DNA of 64,000 nt from Pigmentibacter sp. JX0631 (GTDB taxonomy: Bacteria; Bdellovibrionota_B; Oligoflexia; Silvanigrellales; Silvanigrellaceae): NCBI RefSeq assembly GCF_029873255.1, contig NZ_CP123622.1:3447001-3511000 (forward strand). The letters are read 5' to 3'. The notes under the pieces were generated by a model. It was not told the DNA's origin. It was given only the letters and a program-made list of their open reading frames with translations, and made no database searches. This document shows, one piece after another, positions 51,518 through 60,423 of the stretch. The position numbers were made by a program, and so were the translations under genes. The stretch's first letter is position 1. Every line of letters begins with the position of its first letter.

Positions 51518-52516
51518 ATGAAAAAAATATTAAGCTCTGCTTTTGCTGGCACTTCTTTATTACTTCTCTCTTGCAAAGAGCCTCCAAAAAATGGTGTTAA
51601 AAATTCGGAAGTTTGCACTTCTCTTCCAGGAGAGTTTTCTGTAAATAAAATAAGTAACGGTTGTGATGTAAATGAAAAAAACATTTTAGGTAACAATTCA
51701 ACTGTTTATTTATCGATGGGTTGCACAGGAACCGTCGTTTCTCCGCACTTTATTATTACAGCATCTCATTGTTTATACGACAAAAATACTGGTATTTATG
51801 AAAAAAAAGAAAATATAAAAGTTGTTTTTGGCAATAATGCTTATAATGTTTTTGATATAAAAACAGCAAGCGTTAAGAATTATTATACCAACTCTTACTA
51901 TACTGCACCTTCTAATTATAAGCCATCATTAGGCGATATAGCTCTTGTCGAAACTGAAGAAGATCTGGTGAAAGATTTACAATTAACCCCAGCAAAAATT
52001 GCCGTAAATTTACCTCATCCTTCTCAATTAATTTTAAACGTAGGATATGGTAGTACAGGAAAATTTGATTCTAAATCAGGTGGTTTAAAAAGATGGTCTA
52101 TTTCTAGTTTAGGAAAAGTAGAAATTTATGATGCCTACTCTATATATAGTTTAGTAAATAATTACTTTAATACACAAGTAACTTTGGGAAATGTATCAAA
52201 AATATATAGCACTAATAAACCAGAAGATACTTTAATAATTACTGACAGAATTACTGCGCAACAAGGCCAAACTTGTTATGGAGATTCTGGAGGACCGCAA
52301 TATTTATCTTTTAATGGGGAACCTTTATTACTTTCTTCAACACAAGGAGGTAGCGAATTTTGGTTAGGAAAAAAATTCAAAGATATTATTGCGAATAAAG
52401 AAGATGACTGTAATAAGCTAAATACATCTATAAATACAAGAATTGCTCCCTATACTGAATGGCTTAATACTAAAATGAGCACCAGAGGGGAAAGTTTGGT
52501 TTTAGTAAATAATTAA
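51518..52516 (+). CDS. Trypsin-like serine protease lipoprotein (S1 family)
   Basis: This encodes 332 residues with a lipobox LLLLSCKE, so the mature protein is membrane-anchored. The chymotrypsin catalytic triad is visible: His84 in IITASHCLYD, Asp140 in GDIALVET and Ser257 in CYGDSGGPQYL. The Cys before GDSGG pairs with a later Cys as in the family. It acts outside the cytoplasm and could process surface or host proteins. It follows the barrel gene at 24 bp. A bidirectional terminator lies at the 3' end. Confidence 0.92.
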   Translation: MKKILSSAFAGTSLLLLSCKEPPKNGVKNSEVCTSLPGEFSVNKISNGCDVNEKNILGNNSTVYLSMGCTGTVVSPHFIITASHCLYDKNTGIYEKKENIKVVFGNNAYNVFDIKTASVKNYYTNSYYTAPSNYKPSLGDIALVETEEDLVKDLQLTPAKIAVNLPHPSQLILNVGYGSTGKFDSKSGGLKRWSISSLGKVEIYDAYSIYSLVNNYFNTQVTLGNVSKIYSTNKPEDTLIITDRITAQQGQTCYGDSGGPQYLSFNGEPLLLSSTQGGSEFWLGKKFKDIIANKEDDCNKLNTSINTRIAPYTEWLNTKMSTRGESLVLVNN

Positions 52517-52541
52517 TTTATTTATAAAATAGTATCATTTT

Positions 52542-52577
52542 AAAAAAGGGTTATATTGAAAAATATAGCCCTTTTTT
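52542..52577. terminator. Bidirectional rho-independent terminator
   Basis: AAAAAAGGGTTATATT and AATATAGCCCTTTTTT pair (one G-T wobble) around GAAA. The T-run on each side lets it end both the serine protease transcript (plus) and the accC transcript (minus). Confidence 0.93.
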
Positions 52578-52587
52578 AGCAGAAAAA

Positions 52588-53928
52588 TTACTTTACAAAT
52601 CCCGCACGCTCTAAAAAGCGAGTAGAATGTTTGCCTTGAATAAAATCAGGATGTTTTAATACTTCAAGATGAAATGGAATATTTGTTCTAATTCCATCGA
52701 TGATAAATTCTTTTAATGCACATTCCATTTTTTGAATAGCTAATTCGCGTGTATCAGCAGTAATTATAAGTTTAGTTAACATGGAGTCATAGTAAGGTAC
52801 CACAGTGTAACCATGATAAACGAACCCATCGACTCTGACACCCAAACCACCAGGACTAGAATAAGCTGTTATTTTTCCTGGCCAAGGTGCAAATGATTTA
52901 GGATCTTCTGCATTAATTCTACATTCGATAGCATGACCTTTTATAGAAATATCTTTTTGCGTAAAGGGAAGTTTTTCTCCCATTGCAACTAAAATTTGTG
53001 TTCTAACTAAATCTATTCCAGTAATTTGTTCAGTAACAGGATGCTCAACTTGAATACGAGTATTCATTTCCATAAAATAAACGTTTTTGTCATCATCCAT
53101 TAAAAATTCTACAGTACCCGCTCCATGATAACCAACTTCTTTTGCAAGTGAGACAGCATAACTACCAATTTTGTTTCGTTCTTTTTCCGATAATAAATTA
53201 CACGGAGCTTCTTCAATTACTTTTTGGTGCCGACGTTGGATACTGCAATCTCGCTCACCTAAATGGACAATATTGCCATGTTTGTCGGCCATAATTTGAA
53301 TTTCAACATGTCTTGGGTTTTCAAGATATTTTTCAAGATAAACTTCAGAGTTGCCAAATGCAGCACCTGCCTCTTGTCTACAAGTAAAATAGGCTTTTTC
53401 TAAATCTGCTTCTTTATGGACGATTTTCATACCTCTACCGCCACCACCGCCACTTGCTTTTAAAATGACTGGAAAACCTATTTCTTTTGCTGTTTTTTTA
53501 GCTACATCTATATTTTCAATTGCGGACTTTGATCCGGGTAAAAAAGGTAAGCCTGCTTTCCTAGCAACGTCTCTTGCTGCAACTTTTTCACCAAGCTTCC
53601 GCATTTGTTCGGGGGTGGGACCAATAAATGTAAAATTACATTTTGCACAAACTTCAGCAAAATGCGCATTTTCAGATAAAAATCCATATCCTGGATGGAT
53701 AGCGTCTGCACCACTTACTTCTGCGGCTGCTATAATTGCAGGAATATGTAAATAACTTTTTTTACTTTCTGCGGGGCCTATACAAATACTTTCATCAGCC
53801 AATTTTGCATGCAAACTGTGTGCGTCTGCTTGCGAATAGATGGCCACACTTTTTATTCCTAATTCTCTACAAGCGCGAATGATTCTAACTGCAATTTCGC
53901 CTCTGTTCGCAATAAGAATTTTTTTCAT
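52588..53928 (-). CDS. accC: Acetyl-CoA carboxylase, biotin carboxylase subunit
   Basis: This encodes about 446 residues from the ATG at 53928; a GTG five codons upstream is the alternative. It starts MKKILIANRGEIAVRIIRACRELGI. The ATP-grasp segment is KASGGGGGRGMKIVHKEADLEKAY, followed by QRRHQKVIEEAPC and FMEMNTRIQVEHPVTEQITGIDLV, all diagnostic of AccC. It carboxylates biotin on AccB using bicarbonate and ATP. It follows accB after 23 bp on the same strand. Confidence 0.97.
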   Translation of the reverse strand: MKKILIANRGEIAVRIIRACRELGIKSVAIYSQADAHSLHAKLADESICIGPAESKKSYLHIPAIIAAAEVSGADAIHPGYGFLSENAHFAEVCAKCNFTFIGPTPEQMRKLGEKVAARDVARKAGLPFLPGSKSAIENIDVAKKTAKEIGFPVILKASGGGGGRGMKIVHKEADLEKAYFTCRQEAGAAFGNSEVYLEKYLENPRHVEIQIMADKHGNIVHLGERDCSIQRRHQKVIEEAPCNLLSEKERNKIGSYAVSLAKEVGYHGAGTVEFLMDDDKNVYFMEMNTRIQVEHPVTEQITGIDLVRTQILVAMGEKLPFTQKDISIKGHAIECRINAEDPKSFAPWPGKITAYSSPGGLGVRVDGFVYHGYTVVPYYDSMLTKLIITADTRELAIQKMECALKEFIIDGIRTNIPFHLEVLKHPDFIQGKHSTRFLERAGFVK

Positions 53929-53951
53929 AATAATTTTTCTCACAATTGGAT

Positions 53952-54473
53952 TTACATAGCAGGAGCAACAATAAACAAAGGAGTTCCAAATTCTACGGGT
54001 TTTGCATTATCAACTAAAACAGCTACTATTTCTCCATCTATTTCAGCCTCTATTTCATTCATTAATTTCATTGCTTCAACTATACAAAGAGTTTGCCCTT
54101 TTCTAATTTTTGCTCCTAAATCAACAAATGGTGCCGCATCAGGGTTAGAAGAACGATAAAAAGTTCCCACAAAAGGGCTTGTAATCGTTATTCCATCAGG
54201 AAGTTTTTTCGCTACTTTTTCTTCTTTATTTGCATTTTGTTGTAAGGTTGTTTCTTGCTCAGATGTACTATCTGTTGAAACATTACCATTTTTTGAAGAC
54301 AATGCTATTGAATTTGTCTGTAAAGTTGGCTGCACTGTCGGGTTAAAAAGAGATGCCTGTGTTACATTTCTTGCTAAAGAAATTTTCTCACCAGAGGATT
54401 CTGCTTGCACCACATCAAACCCATGCTTTGCCATTAATGACATCAATTTTTCAATTTTATTTACATCAACCAT
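53952..54473 (-). CDS. accB: Acetyl-CoA carboxylase, biotin carboxyl carrier protein
   Basis: This encodes about 173 residues. I chose the ATG at 54473 because AGAGGA lies before it. The N-terminus [24 protein letters not shown] is followed by a Ser/Thr/Gln-rich linker and the biotinyl domain [29 protein letters not shown], then [16 protein letters not shown] with the biotinylated Lys. It carries carboxybiotin between AccC and the transferase. First gene of the accBC operon. Confidence 0.96.
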   Translation of the reverse strand: MVDVNKIEKLMSLMAKHGFDVVQAESSGEKISLARNVTQASLFNPTVQPTLQTNSIALSSKNGNVSTDSTSEQETTLQQNANKEEKVAKKLPDGITITSPFVGTFYRSSNPDAAPFVDLGAKIRKGQTLCIVEAMKLMNEIEAEIDGEIVAVLVDNAKPVEFGTPLFIVAPAM

Positions 54474-54655
54474 TTTTTTTTCCTCTAAAAATAACCTGTA
54501 ACTCAAAATTACAGATTTAAGTATATTCTTATACCTAAATTACGAACGTTTAAAGTTCTATAAAAAACAACCTCAGATTTCCATAATTCCTTTAAGAAAG
54601 TCAATACCTTGAGAAGAATTCTCGAATCTGTTCTCTTTGTTTTTTCGCAATAAAA

Positions 54656-54682
54656 AAGCTGGCAGATTAACCTTACCAGCTT
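54656..54682 (-). terminator. Rho-independent terminator of efp
   Basis: AAGCTGG and CCAGCTT pair around a 13-nt loop. On the minus strand it is followed by TTTTTATTG. It lies 20 bp after the efp stop codon. Confidence 0.85.
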
Positions 54683-54702
54683 AAAATATATGTATTCTTT
54701 AT

Positions 54703-55278
54703 TTATTTTCTATTTACCCTATCTACATAAACACCTTCACGAGTGTCAATTCTTAGGATATCTCCCTCGTTGATATGAAATGGGACACTTACTACAAGTC
54801 CTGTTTCTAATTTTGCAGGTTTGCTGCCTCCTGTAGCAGTATCTCCTCTTACACCAGGGGCTGTTTCTACAACTTTTAATTCTACAAAGGTTTCAGTTTC
54901 GACACCTATTGGTTTATTATTAAAAAATACTACTTTTATCACTGAGTTTTCGATTAAATAGTTCTTTGTGTCGCCAACTTCTAAGTTTGTTAGAGAAATT
55001 TGTTCGTAGTTTGCAGTATCCATGAAATTATAGCCATCAGCATCATTGTAAAGGAACTGCATATTTCTTTCTTCGACATCCGGTTTTTCTAGCTTGTCAC
55101 CACTTTTAATATTGTGCTCGACAACTTGCCCAGTTCTTAAATTTTTTACCTTAGTTCTTGTAAAAGCTGCACCTTTACCAGGATTGACATGCTGAAAATC
55201 TACTATTACCCAAGGATCATTATTCATTAAAACTTTGAGACCTCTTCTAAAATCACGGGTATCATACATGCTACTCAT
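54703..55278 (-). CDS. efp: Translation elongation factor P
   Basis: This encodes 191 residues. It has TRDFRRGLKVLMNNDPWVIVDFQHVNPGKGAAFTRTKVKNL with Lys35 at the position modified with beta-lysine in E. coli EF-P, then the OB-fold segments EERNMQFLYNDADGYNFMDTANYEQI, VETAPGVRGDTATGGSKPAKLETG and VPFHINEGDILRIDTREGVYVDRV. It relieves ribosome stalling at polyproline. AAGGAG precedes the ATG by 8 nt. Single gene with its own terminator. Confidence 0.96.
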   Translation of the reverse strand: MSSMYDTRDFRRGLKVLMNNDPWVIVDFQHVNPGKGAAFTRTKVKNLRTGQVVEHNIKSGDKLEKPDVEERNMQFLYNDADGYNFMDTANYEQISLTNLEVGDTKNYLIENSVIKVVFFNNKPIGVETETFVELKVVETAPGVRGDTATGGSKPAKLETGLVVSVPFHINEGDILRIDTREGVYVDRVNRK

Positions 55279-55370
55279 ATAAAAATCTCCTTTTCATGCG
55301 AATCTGAACTAACATCTTTAATATAAAAATGCAATCAAGGAAATTTGCTAGAGATTTATTAAAATATATC

Positions 55371-56213
55371 TTAAAATTTTAGCCACCCCTTCCATGCATA
55401 GCCAATTATTCCAAAGTATTCATTCATTAAACTTACAGATGTTATCGCATTGTTGAAGTTAAAGATACCTGAGCCATAGGAATCTTGTGCGAGAACTGAT
55501 ATTGGACAAACGTTAAAACCTTGTTTTTCAAAAGTTTTTCTTGCTCTGAACATATGAAAATCATTTGTAATTAATATAATATTTTTTTCAATTTTATTTT
55601 CTGAAAAAATATTTTTTACATAAGCTGAATTTTGATATGTATTTTTGCTTTCTTCTTCAGTTATTACTTTTAAATGATTATTTTTTTTAATAAAATAGTT
55701 TAAAAAAACTTTCATTGCTTCGGCTTCGCTTTGTTTAATTTCTTTATTCGTATAACCACCTGTTAATACCACTGGTATTTGTAACCTTTTTGTTTCATTA
55801 GTATTCATTAATATTAGTAATTGTGATAAACCCATTAGCCGTATTTGCGAATTTGTTGCCGGTAAGTTTTCTTGAAATATACCACCACCAAGAACAACTA
55901 TTGCATTTGCCTGTTTAATACAGTGTGGAAGATCTTTCGATATTATTAAATTATTTTTTTTATTTTCTTTTTGTTCACTTAAAATTAGCAAAGGTTTTAT
56001 AAGAATATCAGGAGTTTTTCGAAAACAAAAGATTCCAAATAGTAATGTTGCAAGTGTTATTAATATTTTAGTTATTTTCTTTGCGACACACAACCATAGA
56101 AATATACAACAAATCAGTAAAATTATGATAGGTAGTCCAGCATCATAGGAAAAATCTTTCAGATAATTTTTTAAATCTAAGTCCCATGTAACTATTTCTT
56201 GATTATTATTCAT
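55371..56213 (-). CDS. YdcF/ElyC-family (DUF218) membrane protein
   Basis: This encodes 280 residues. Two N-terminal membrane helices (LPIIILLICCIFLWLCVA and ITKILITLATLLFGIFCF) are followed by the DUF218 domain: ANAIVVLGGGIFQENLP, IPVVLTGGYTNKEIKQSEAEAMK, VITEEESKNTYQNSAYVKNIF and IILITNDFHMFRARKTFEKQGFNV. Family members ElyC, SanA and YdcF act at the inner membrane in envelope or undecaprenyl-phosphate homeostasis. AAGG before the ATG. Single gene. Confidence 0.9.
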   Translation of the reverse strand: MNNNQEIVTWDLDLKNYLKDFSYDAGLPIIILLICCIFLWLCVAKKITKILITLATLLFGIFCFRKTPDILIKPLLILSEQKENKKNNLIISKDLPHCIKQANAIVVLGGGIFQENLPATNSQIRLMGLSQLLILMNTNETKRLQIPVVLTGGYTNKEIKQSEAEAMKVFLNYFIKKNNHLKVITEEESKNTYQNSAYVKNIFSENKIEKNIILITNDFHMFRARKTFEKQGFNVCPISVLAQDSYGSGIFNFNNAITSVSLMNEYFGIIGYAWKGWLKF

Positions 56214-56289
56214 AACTCTAACCTTCTTCCAATATCCAAGTAATTCTTTCGTTTATTCTATATCATATTGTTAAGAAGGTTTAAAAGAA

Positions 56290-56556
56290 TCATTCACATG
56301 AAGTGAGTTTATATTTTTTTTCATTTAAATCAAAACATTTTATATAGGGTTGGTTAACAGTATCACAAAATCCAGCATAAATTTTTCTAAAATGCTGACA
56401 GTGTTTATTAGCATCATTTCCATAAAATGTTGCTAATTTTTCTTTTTTTAGCATTTCTGGGACATCTACTATTAAGTCAACAGAGTCGACCTTTGTACAA
56501 CCAACCAGGAAATTAAAAAAAATAAAGGTAATTATTATCAAAAGGCATTTTTGCAT
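56290..56556 (-). CDS. Small lipoprotein, unknown function
   Basis: This encodes about 88 residues from the ATG at 56556, which is 7 nt from GAGG; the ATG two codons earlier overlaps the site. The leader QKCLLIIITFIFFNFLVGC ends in a lipobox. The mature 70 residues contain four further cysteines (HCQHF, GFCDT, IKCFD, LTSCE), suggesting two disulfides. No family recognised. It lies alone between the YdcF-like gene and nrdB. Confidence 0.6.
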   Translation of the reverse strand: MQKCLLIIITFIFFNFLVGCTKVDSVDLIVDVPEMLKKEKLATFYGNDANKHCQHFRKIYAGFCDTVNQPYIKCFDLNEKKYKLTSCE

Positions 56557-56634
56557 TAGCATACCTCAAATTCTGATATTTACCTTTACCTTAACTTTTT
56601 TTATTTTGCATTTCAATTAGTTAACTTTTGTCAC

Positions 56635-57618
56635 TTACCATTCCAAACCAAAACCTGTTTGGTATTCTGTAACACGGGTTTCGAAAAAGTTTTTTTCTTT
56701 TGGAAGATCCATAATTTCATTCATCCATGGGAACGGTGTTTCTTCTTCACCATATATTGGTTCTAGACCAATACTTTCAATTCTTCTATCCGCTATATAA
56801 CGAATATATTTTGCAAATTGTGCTTTTGAAAGACCTAAGATATCTCTTGGCAGGGCATCTGCAACAAATGCATCTTCTAGTTCTACGACATGCTCAATAT
56901 TTTGCCTTACTTCTGCTTGCAACTCTGGTGTCCAAATATCTTCATTTTCTAAGATATATTGATTAATAAGTTTTGTTCCAAATCGACAATGCAAACTCTC
57001 ATCACGGACAATATATTCAAGCTGCTCTGATGTTCCAACTAAAAGATTTCTTCTTTTGAAATTAAGTAACAAAACAAAAGCGCTATAAAATTGCATTCCT
57101 TCCATGCCGACATAATATGCACATAAATTTTTTAAAAATAAAGCTCTACCTTCCTTTGTTTTTGTAGTAAAACCTTCATTTAAAATACCCTCAAAAAATT
57201 GAGCTTGAAAGTCGTGTTTATCTTTGATTGTTCCAACTTTTTTGAACTCGCCAAAGACTTCTTGTTGATCCATAGAAAGCGATTCAACTATGTGTGAATA
57301 ACTCCAAGAATGAATGCTTTCTTGAAAAGCTTGAGCTGTTAAATATTGGCGGCATTCAGGATTAGTAATGTGCTTATAGATAGCCATAATAATATTATCA
57401 CCTACAAGAACATCAGTATTTGCAAAAAAACTTAAAATTTTCTTGATTAGATGTCGTTCATCGGTCGTTAAATAACCCATATTTTTCCATTGAGAGATAT
57501 CAGATGCCATTGATATTTCTTGTGGTAGCCAATGGTTTTTACATAAATTTTTAAACTCATCCCACGCCCATGGATAATTAAAAGGCATTAATTGTGGTCT
57601 TATTTCATTGATTAACAT
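56635..57618 (-). CDS. nrdB: Ribonucleotide reductase class I, small subunit
   Basis: This encodes 327 residues. Iron ligands are seen in FFANTDVLVGDNI, QESIHSWSYSHIVE (Glu, His and, in SWSY, the radical Tyr at the E. coli Y122 position), the EG/E region NEGFTTKTKEGRALFLKN and RDESLHCRFG. The C-terminal FETRVTEYQTGFGLEW supplies the R1-binding tail. It generates the tyrosyl radical used by NrdA. AGGAG before the ATG. It starts 23 bp after the nrdA stop. Confidence 0.95.
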   Translation of the reverse strand: MLINEIRPQLMPFNYPWAWDEFKNLCKNHWLPQEISMASDISQWKNMGYLTTDERHLIKKILSFFANTDVLVGDNIIMAIYKHITNPECRQYLTAQAFQESIHSWSYSHIVESLSMDQQEVFGEFKKVGTIKDKHDFQAQFFEGILNEGFTTKTKEGRALFLKNLCAYYVGMEGMQFYSAFVLLLNFKRRNLLVGTSEQLEYIVRDESLHCRFGTKLINQYILENEDIWTPELQAEVRQNIEHVVELEDAFVADALPRDILGLSKAQFAKYIRYIADRRIESIGLEPIYGEEETPFPWMNEIMDLPKEKNFFETRVTEYQTGFGLEW

Positions 57619-57641
57619 TTTTTTCTCCTAGCTTATTCTTT

Positions 57642-60020
57642 TTACTGACATGATTCGCAATCTGGATTTTCGATAGAACAAGCTTTTACTTCAGTCGGTT
57701 TTATATCTTTCTTTTTAGCAACAATACTTGATTTCTCAACACTTGTAGCTGCTTTTGTTCTTAGATAGTAAGTTGTTTTCAAACCACTATGCCAAGCATA
57801 ACGATACATTTCATCAATTTTCTTTCCACTTGGAGCAGACATATATAAGTTCAAACTTTGAGCCTGATCTATATAAACTTGTCTCAATGCTGCACAACGA
57901 ATCAATTGTTCAGGTTCGATATCAAAAGCTGTTTTATAGAGCTCTTTTATATGTTCAGGTAATTCGAGTGTTGCAAGAGACCCATCATTTATTTTTAATT
58001 CACGTGCTAACTCAGTATTCCACATGCCTAAATTTTTTAAGTCGTCTATTAAATATTCATTAATAATTGTATATTCTCCGCCCATGTTACTTTTTACATA
58101 TAAATTTTTATATGTCGGTTCTATAGACTGAGTACAGTTAGAGATATTAGATATAGTTGCTGTGGGTGCTACTGCAAGACAAAGACTGTTACGCATTCCT
58201 TGAGAAACATGAGTTTTCAAATCGTTCCAATTTAGATTTAGATTAAATCCATCATTTTTTAATAACTCTTGACAAGGTAACAATTCTCCATTGTCATTTT
58301 GAAAATGTTGAGGTGCTCTTGGAAGTGTAACATGATCTCCTAATTCGGTTATGGTGTCTTTTGGTACCAGTCCTTTAGACCAAGAAGATCCATTAAAAGT
58401 AGAGTAACTTCCTCTTTCCTGTGCTAATAAAGCAGAAGCTTTAATTGCGTAATAACTGATTTGTTCTGCAATATTTTCAGCCATCCACATTGCTTCTGGC
58501 TTTGAATACGGTATTTTCTTCAAATATAAGACATCTTGAAAACCCATAAACCCTAAACCAACTGGTCTATGTCTATGATTTGCCCTTTCAGCAGACTTAA
58601 TGGGATAAAAATTTTCAGAAATTACATTGTCCAACATACGCATGCCTACACGAACTGCATATTCTATGGTTTTCCCTGGATTTTCTGATAAGAAAACAGC
58701 CTTTAGATTGATTGAACCTAAATTACAAACAGCTGTTTCTTCAGCATTTGTGTTTAATGTAATTTCTGTACACAAATTACTGCTATGTACAACACCAATA
58801 TGGCGTTGTGCGCTACGTAAATTACAAGGATCTTTAAAGGTCACCCATGGATGCCCTGTTTCGAAAATCATTGTTAAAATTTTTCGCCACAATTGAAGTG
58901 CGGATATTTTACGAAAGTTTTGTATTTTTCCTTGGTCTGCTTTTAATTCATAATCCAAATAAGCCTTTTTAAACTGATCACCATATAGATCGTGTAAATC
59001 GGGTGTTTCAGAAGGGCAAAATAAAGTCCACTCTTTATTTGCTTCAACTCGTTCGAGAAAAAGATCTGGTATCCAATTTGCTGTATTCATATCGTGGGTA
59101 CGACGACGTTCATCGCCAGTATTTTTTCTGAGTTCTAGAAAATCTTCGATATCCAAATGCCATGTTTCTAAATATGCACAAACAGCACCTTTTCTTTTTC
59201 CACCTTGATTAACAGCGATTGTTGATGAATCTTGGACTTTAATAAAAGGGATGACTCCTTGTGAGCGTCCATTTGTGCCTTTGATCCAACTCCCACTTGC
59301 TCTAATGTTACTCCAATCATTACCTAGACCTCCAGCATATTTAGAAAGCATTGCATTATCTGAATATTGTCTATAGATATCGAGTAAATCGTCTTGAGTT
59401 GTAGTTAAAAAACAAGACGACATTTGGGAATGATTTGTTCCTGAATTAAATAGAGTAGGAGTGCTCGGTACATATAGCATTTGTGAAATAACGTCATAAA
59501 ACTCTGCTGCATGTTTTGTGGCTTCTTGCGCATTATCTTCTGCTAATGCAACCCCCATTGCAACTCTCATCCAGAAATGCTGTAAAGTTTCATAACGCAT
59601 CCCTTTTTTATGCAAAAGATAACGATCATAAAGAGTATGGGCGCCAAGATAGTCAAATAAATAATTTCTTTCGTGCTTAATGCAAGAGTTCAAGTATTCT
59701 AAGTCTAACTCACGCAAGCGGTTTGTAAGTTGTCCAAACTCTGTACCAAATTTTACATATTCCATTAATGTTGGGTAATGTTTTTCTTCTTCAGGTAAAT
59801 GCGACTGTGATGATTCTAACCCAATCGTTTGGAGAACTTCTAAACGCAATTGTTCAGATAGTATGCTAGCGGCAATGTATGAATATTCCCTACCCTGTTC
59901 AATAAATGGGCGCACATCAAGAATGATATTTTGTAATGATGAATTAAAGTCTACATTTGGAAAACTTAACTCATTAAAATTCACTTTTGGATGATAAGGT
60001 CTATAAGTAGTTATTGCCAT
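57642..60020 (-). CDS. nrdA: Ribonucleotide reductase class I, large subunit
   Basis: This encodes about 792 residues from the ATG at 60020, preceded by GGAG; a frame extension to 60074 is unlikely. Active-site residues are clear: MSSCFLT, then SSNLCTEITLN (Asn, Cys, Glu) and AVCNLGSINL, and the C-terminal redox pair in DCESCQ. The usual N-terminal ATP-cone (KRDG-type start) is not visible: the chain begins MAITTYRPYHPKVNF and enters the catalytic alpha region within about 50 residues. If so, the enzyme lacks dATP feedback. It reduces ribonucleotides with NrdB. A double NrdR box and a structured leader lie upstream. Confidence 0.95.
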   Translation of the reverse strand: MAITTYRPYHPKVNFNELSFPNVDFNSSLQNIILDVRPFIEQGREYSYIAASILSEQLRLEVLQTIGLESSQSHLPEEEKHYPTLMEYVKFGTEFGQLTNRLRELDLEYLNSCIKHERNYLFDYLGAHTLYDRYLLHKKGMRYETLQHFWMRVAMGVALAEDNAQEATKHAAEFYDVISQMLYVPSTPTLFNSGTNHSQMSSCFLTTTQDDLLDIYRQYSDNAMLSKYAGGLGNDWSNIRASGSWIKGTNGRSQGVIPFIKVQDSSTIAVNQGGKRKGAVCAYLETWHLDIEDFLELRKNTGDERRRTHDMNTANWIPDLFLERVEANKEWTLFCPSETPDLHDLYGDQFKKAYLDYELKADQGKIQNFRKISALQLWRKILTMIFETGHPWVTFKDPCNLRSAQRHIGVVHSSNLCTEITLNTNAEETAVCNLGSINLKAVFLSENPGKTIEYAVRVGMRMLDNVISENFYPIKSAERANHRHRPVGLGFMGFQDVLYLKKIPYSKPEAMWMAENIAEQISYYAIKASALLAQERGSYSTFNGSSWSKGLVPKDTITELGDHVTLPRAPQHFQNDNGELLPCQELLKNDGFNLNLNWNDLKTHVSQGMRNSLCLAVAPTATISNISNCTQSIEPTYKNLYVKSNMGGEYTIINEYLIDDLKNLGMWNTELARELKINDGSLATLELPEHIKELYKTAFDIEPEQLIRCAALRQVYIDQAQSLNLYMSAPSGKKIDEMYRYAWHSGLKTTYYLRTKAATSVEKSSIVAKKKDIKPTEVKACSIENPDCESCQ

Positions 60021-60111
60021 GAATAAATCTCCAGATGGTGTATCAGAACAGCACATTTTACAGTCAATACGCAAACAAGTGGTATAAAACCATACAAATG
60101 AATGGTGTTAC

Positions 60112-60188
60112 ATGCCGCAAAAAACTCGCAGCCGCAAATCTTCTGAGCGAGGAATTGCGGCATTTCATTTTGTAGGATGAAAATGCCG
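60112..60188 (-). ncRNA. Structured 5' leader of nrdAB with competing hairpins
   Basis: In the minus-strand transcript, CGGCATTTTCAT (60188-60177) can pair with ATGAAATGCCG (60168-60158; one bulge). Alternatively ATGCCGCAA (60163-60155) can pair with TTGCGGCAT (60120-60112). The two stems share 60158-60163, so they exclude each other. Inside the second lies CTCGC...GCGAG (60151-60125) directly followed by six U (60124-60119), a terminator-like element. The layout suggests attenuation or a riboswitch-like switch. No known riboswitch class is recognised. Confidence 0.5.
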
Positions 60189-60192
60189 ACAC

Positions 60193-60208
60193 TTGTTATA
60201 TATAGTGT
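60193..60208. promoter_or_regulatory. NrdR box 1
   Basis: TTGTTATATATAGTGT (minus: ACACTATATATAACAA) matches the NrdR consensus ACACWATATATWGTGT at most positions. The second box begins 32 bp away, about three helix turns, the spacing expected for co-operative NrdR binding. The TATATA within it could be part of the -10. Confidence 0.75.
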
Positions 60209-60224
60209 TAGCTCATCCGAAAAC

Positions 60225-60240
60225 ACACTGTCAATAGTGT
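60225..60240. promoter_or_regulatory. NrdR box 2
   Basis: ACACTGTCAATAGTGT (minus: ACACTATTGACAGTGT) keeps both ACACT/AGTGT ends of the NrdR consensus. On the minus strand it contains TTGACA, a possible -35, so NrdR would cover the nrdAB promoter. Confidence 0.7.
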
Positions 60241-60423
60241 GGGTATAAAAGTTCCTGCTCTGAAAGATCCTTAAATTTATTGCACATTAATCTTAAAAGC
60301 ATATGAAATAAGCAGAAATTCTTAATAGAAAAGATAAAAAAATTGACGAAAAACGACAAGCTTTTGACAACAAGATAGACTTAGGGGAATAGGTCATAAC
60401 ATTCGGGAGGTCAAGCTGCAAAA

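Larger units (their letters stand above)
60021..60423. other. Leader/promoter region of nrdAB
   Basis: About 400 bp lie between nrdA and the lipoprotein gene at 60424. From left to right it holds the structured leader (60112-60188) and two NrdR boxes (60193-60208, 60225-60240). Further right the DNA is AT-rich up to the lipoprotein stop, with nothing else recognised. Confidence 0.7.

Noticed and set aside
60011-60226. A 71-codon minus-strand frame in the nrdA leader
   Set aside because: It runs through the structured leader and the NrdR region, has no similarity to a known leader peptide and overlaps the nrdA start; treated as chance.
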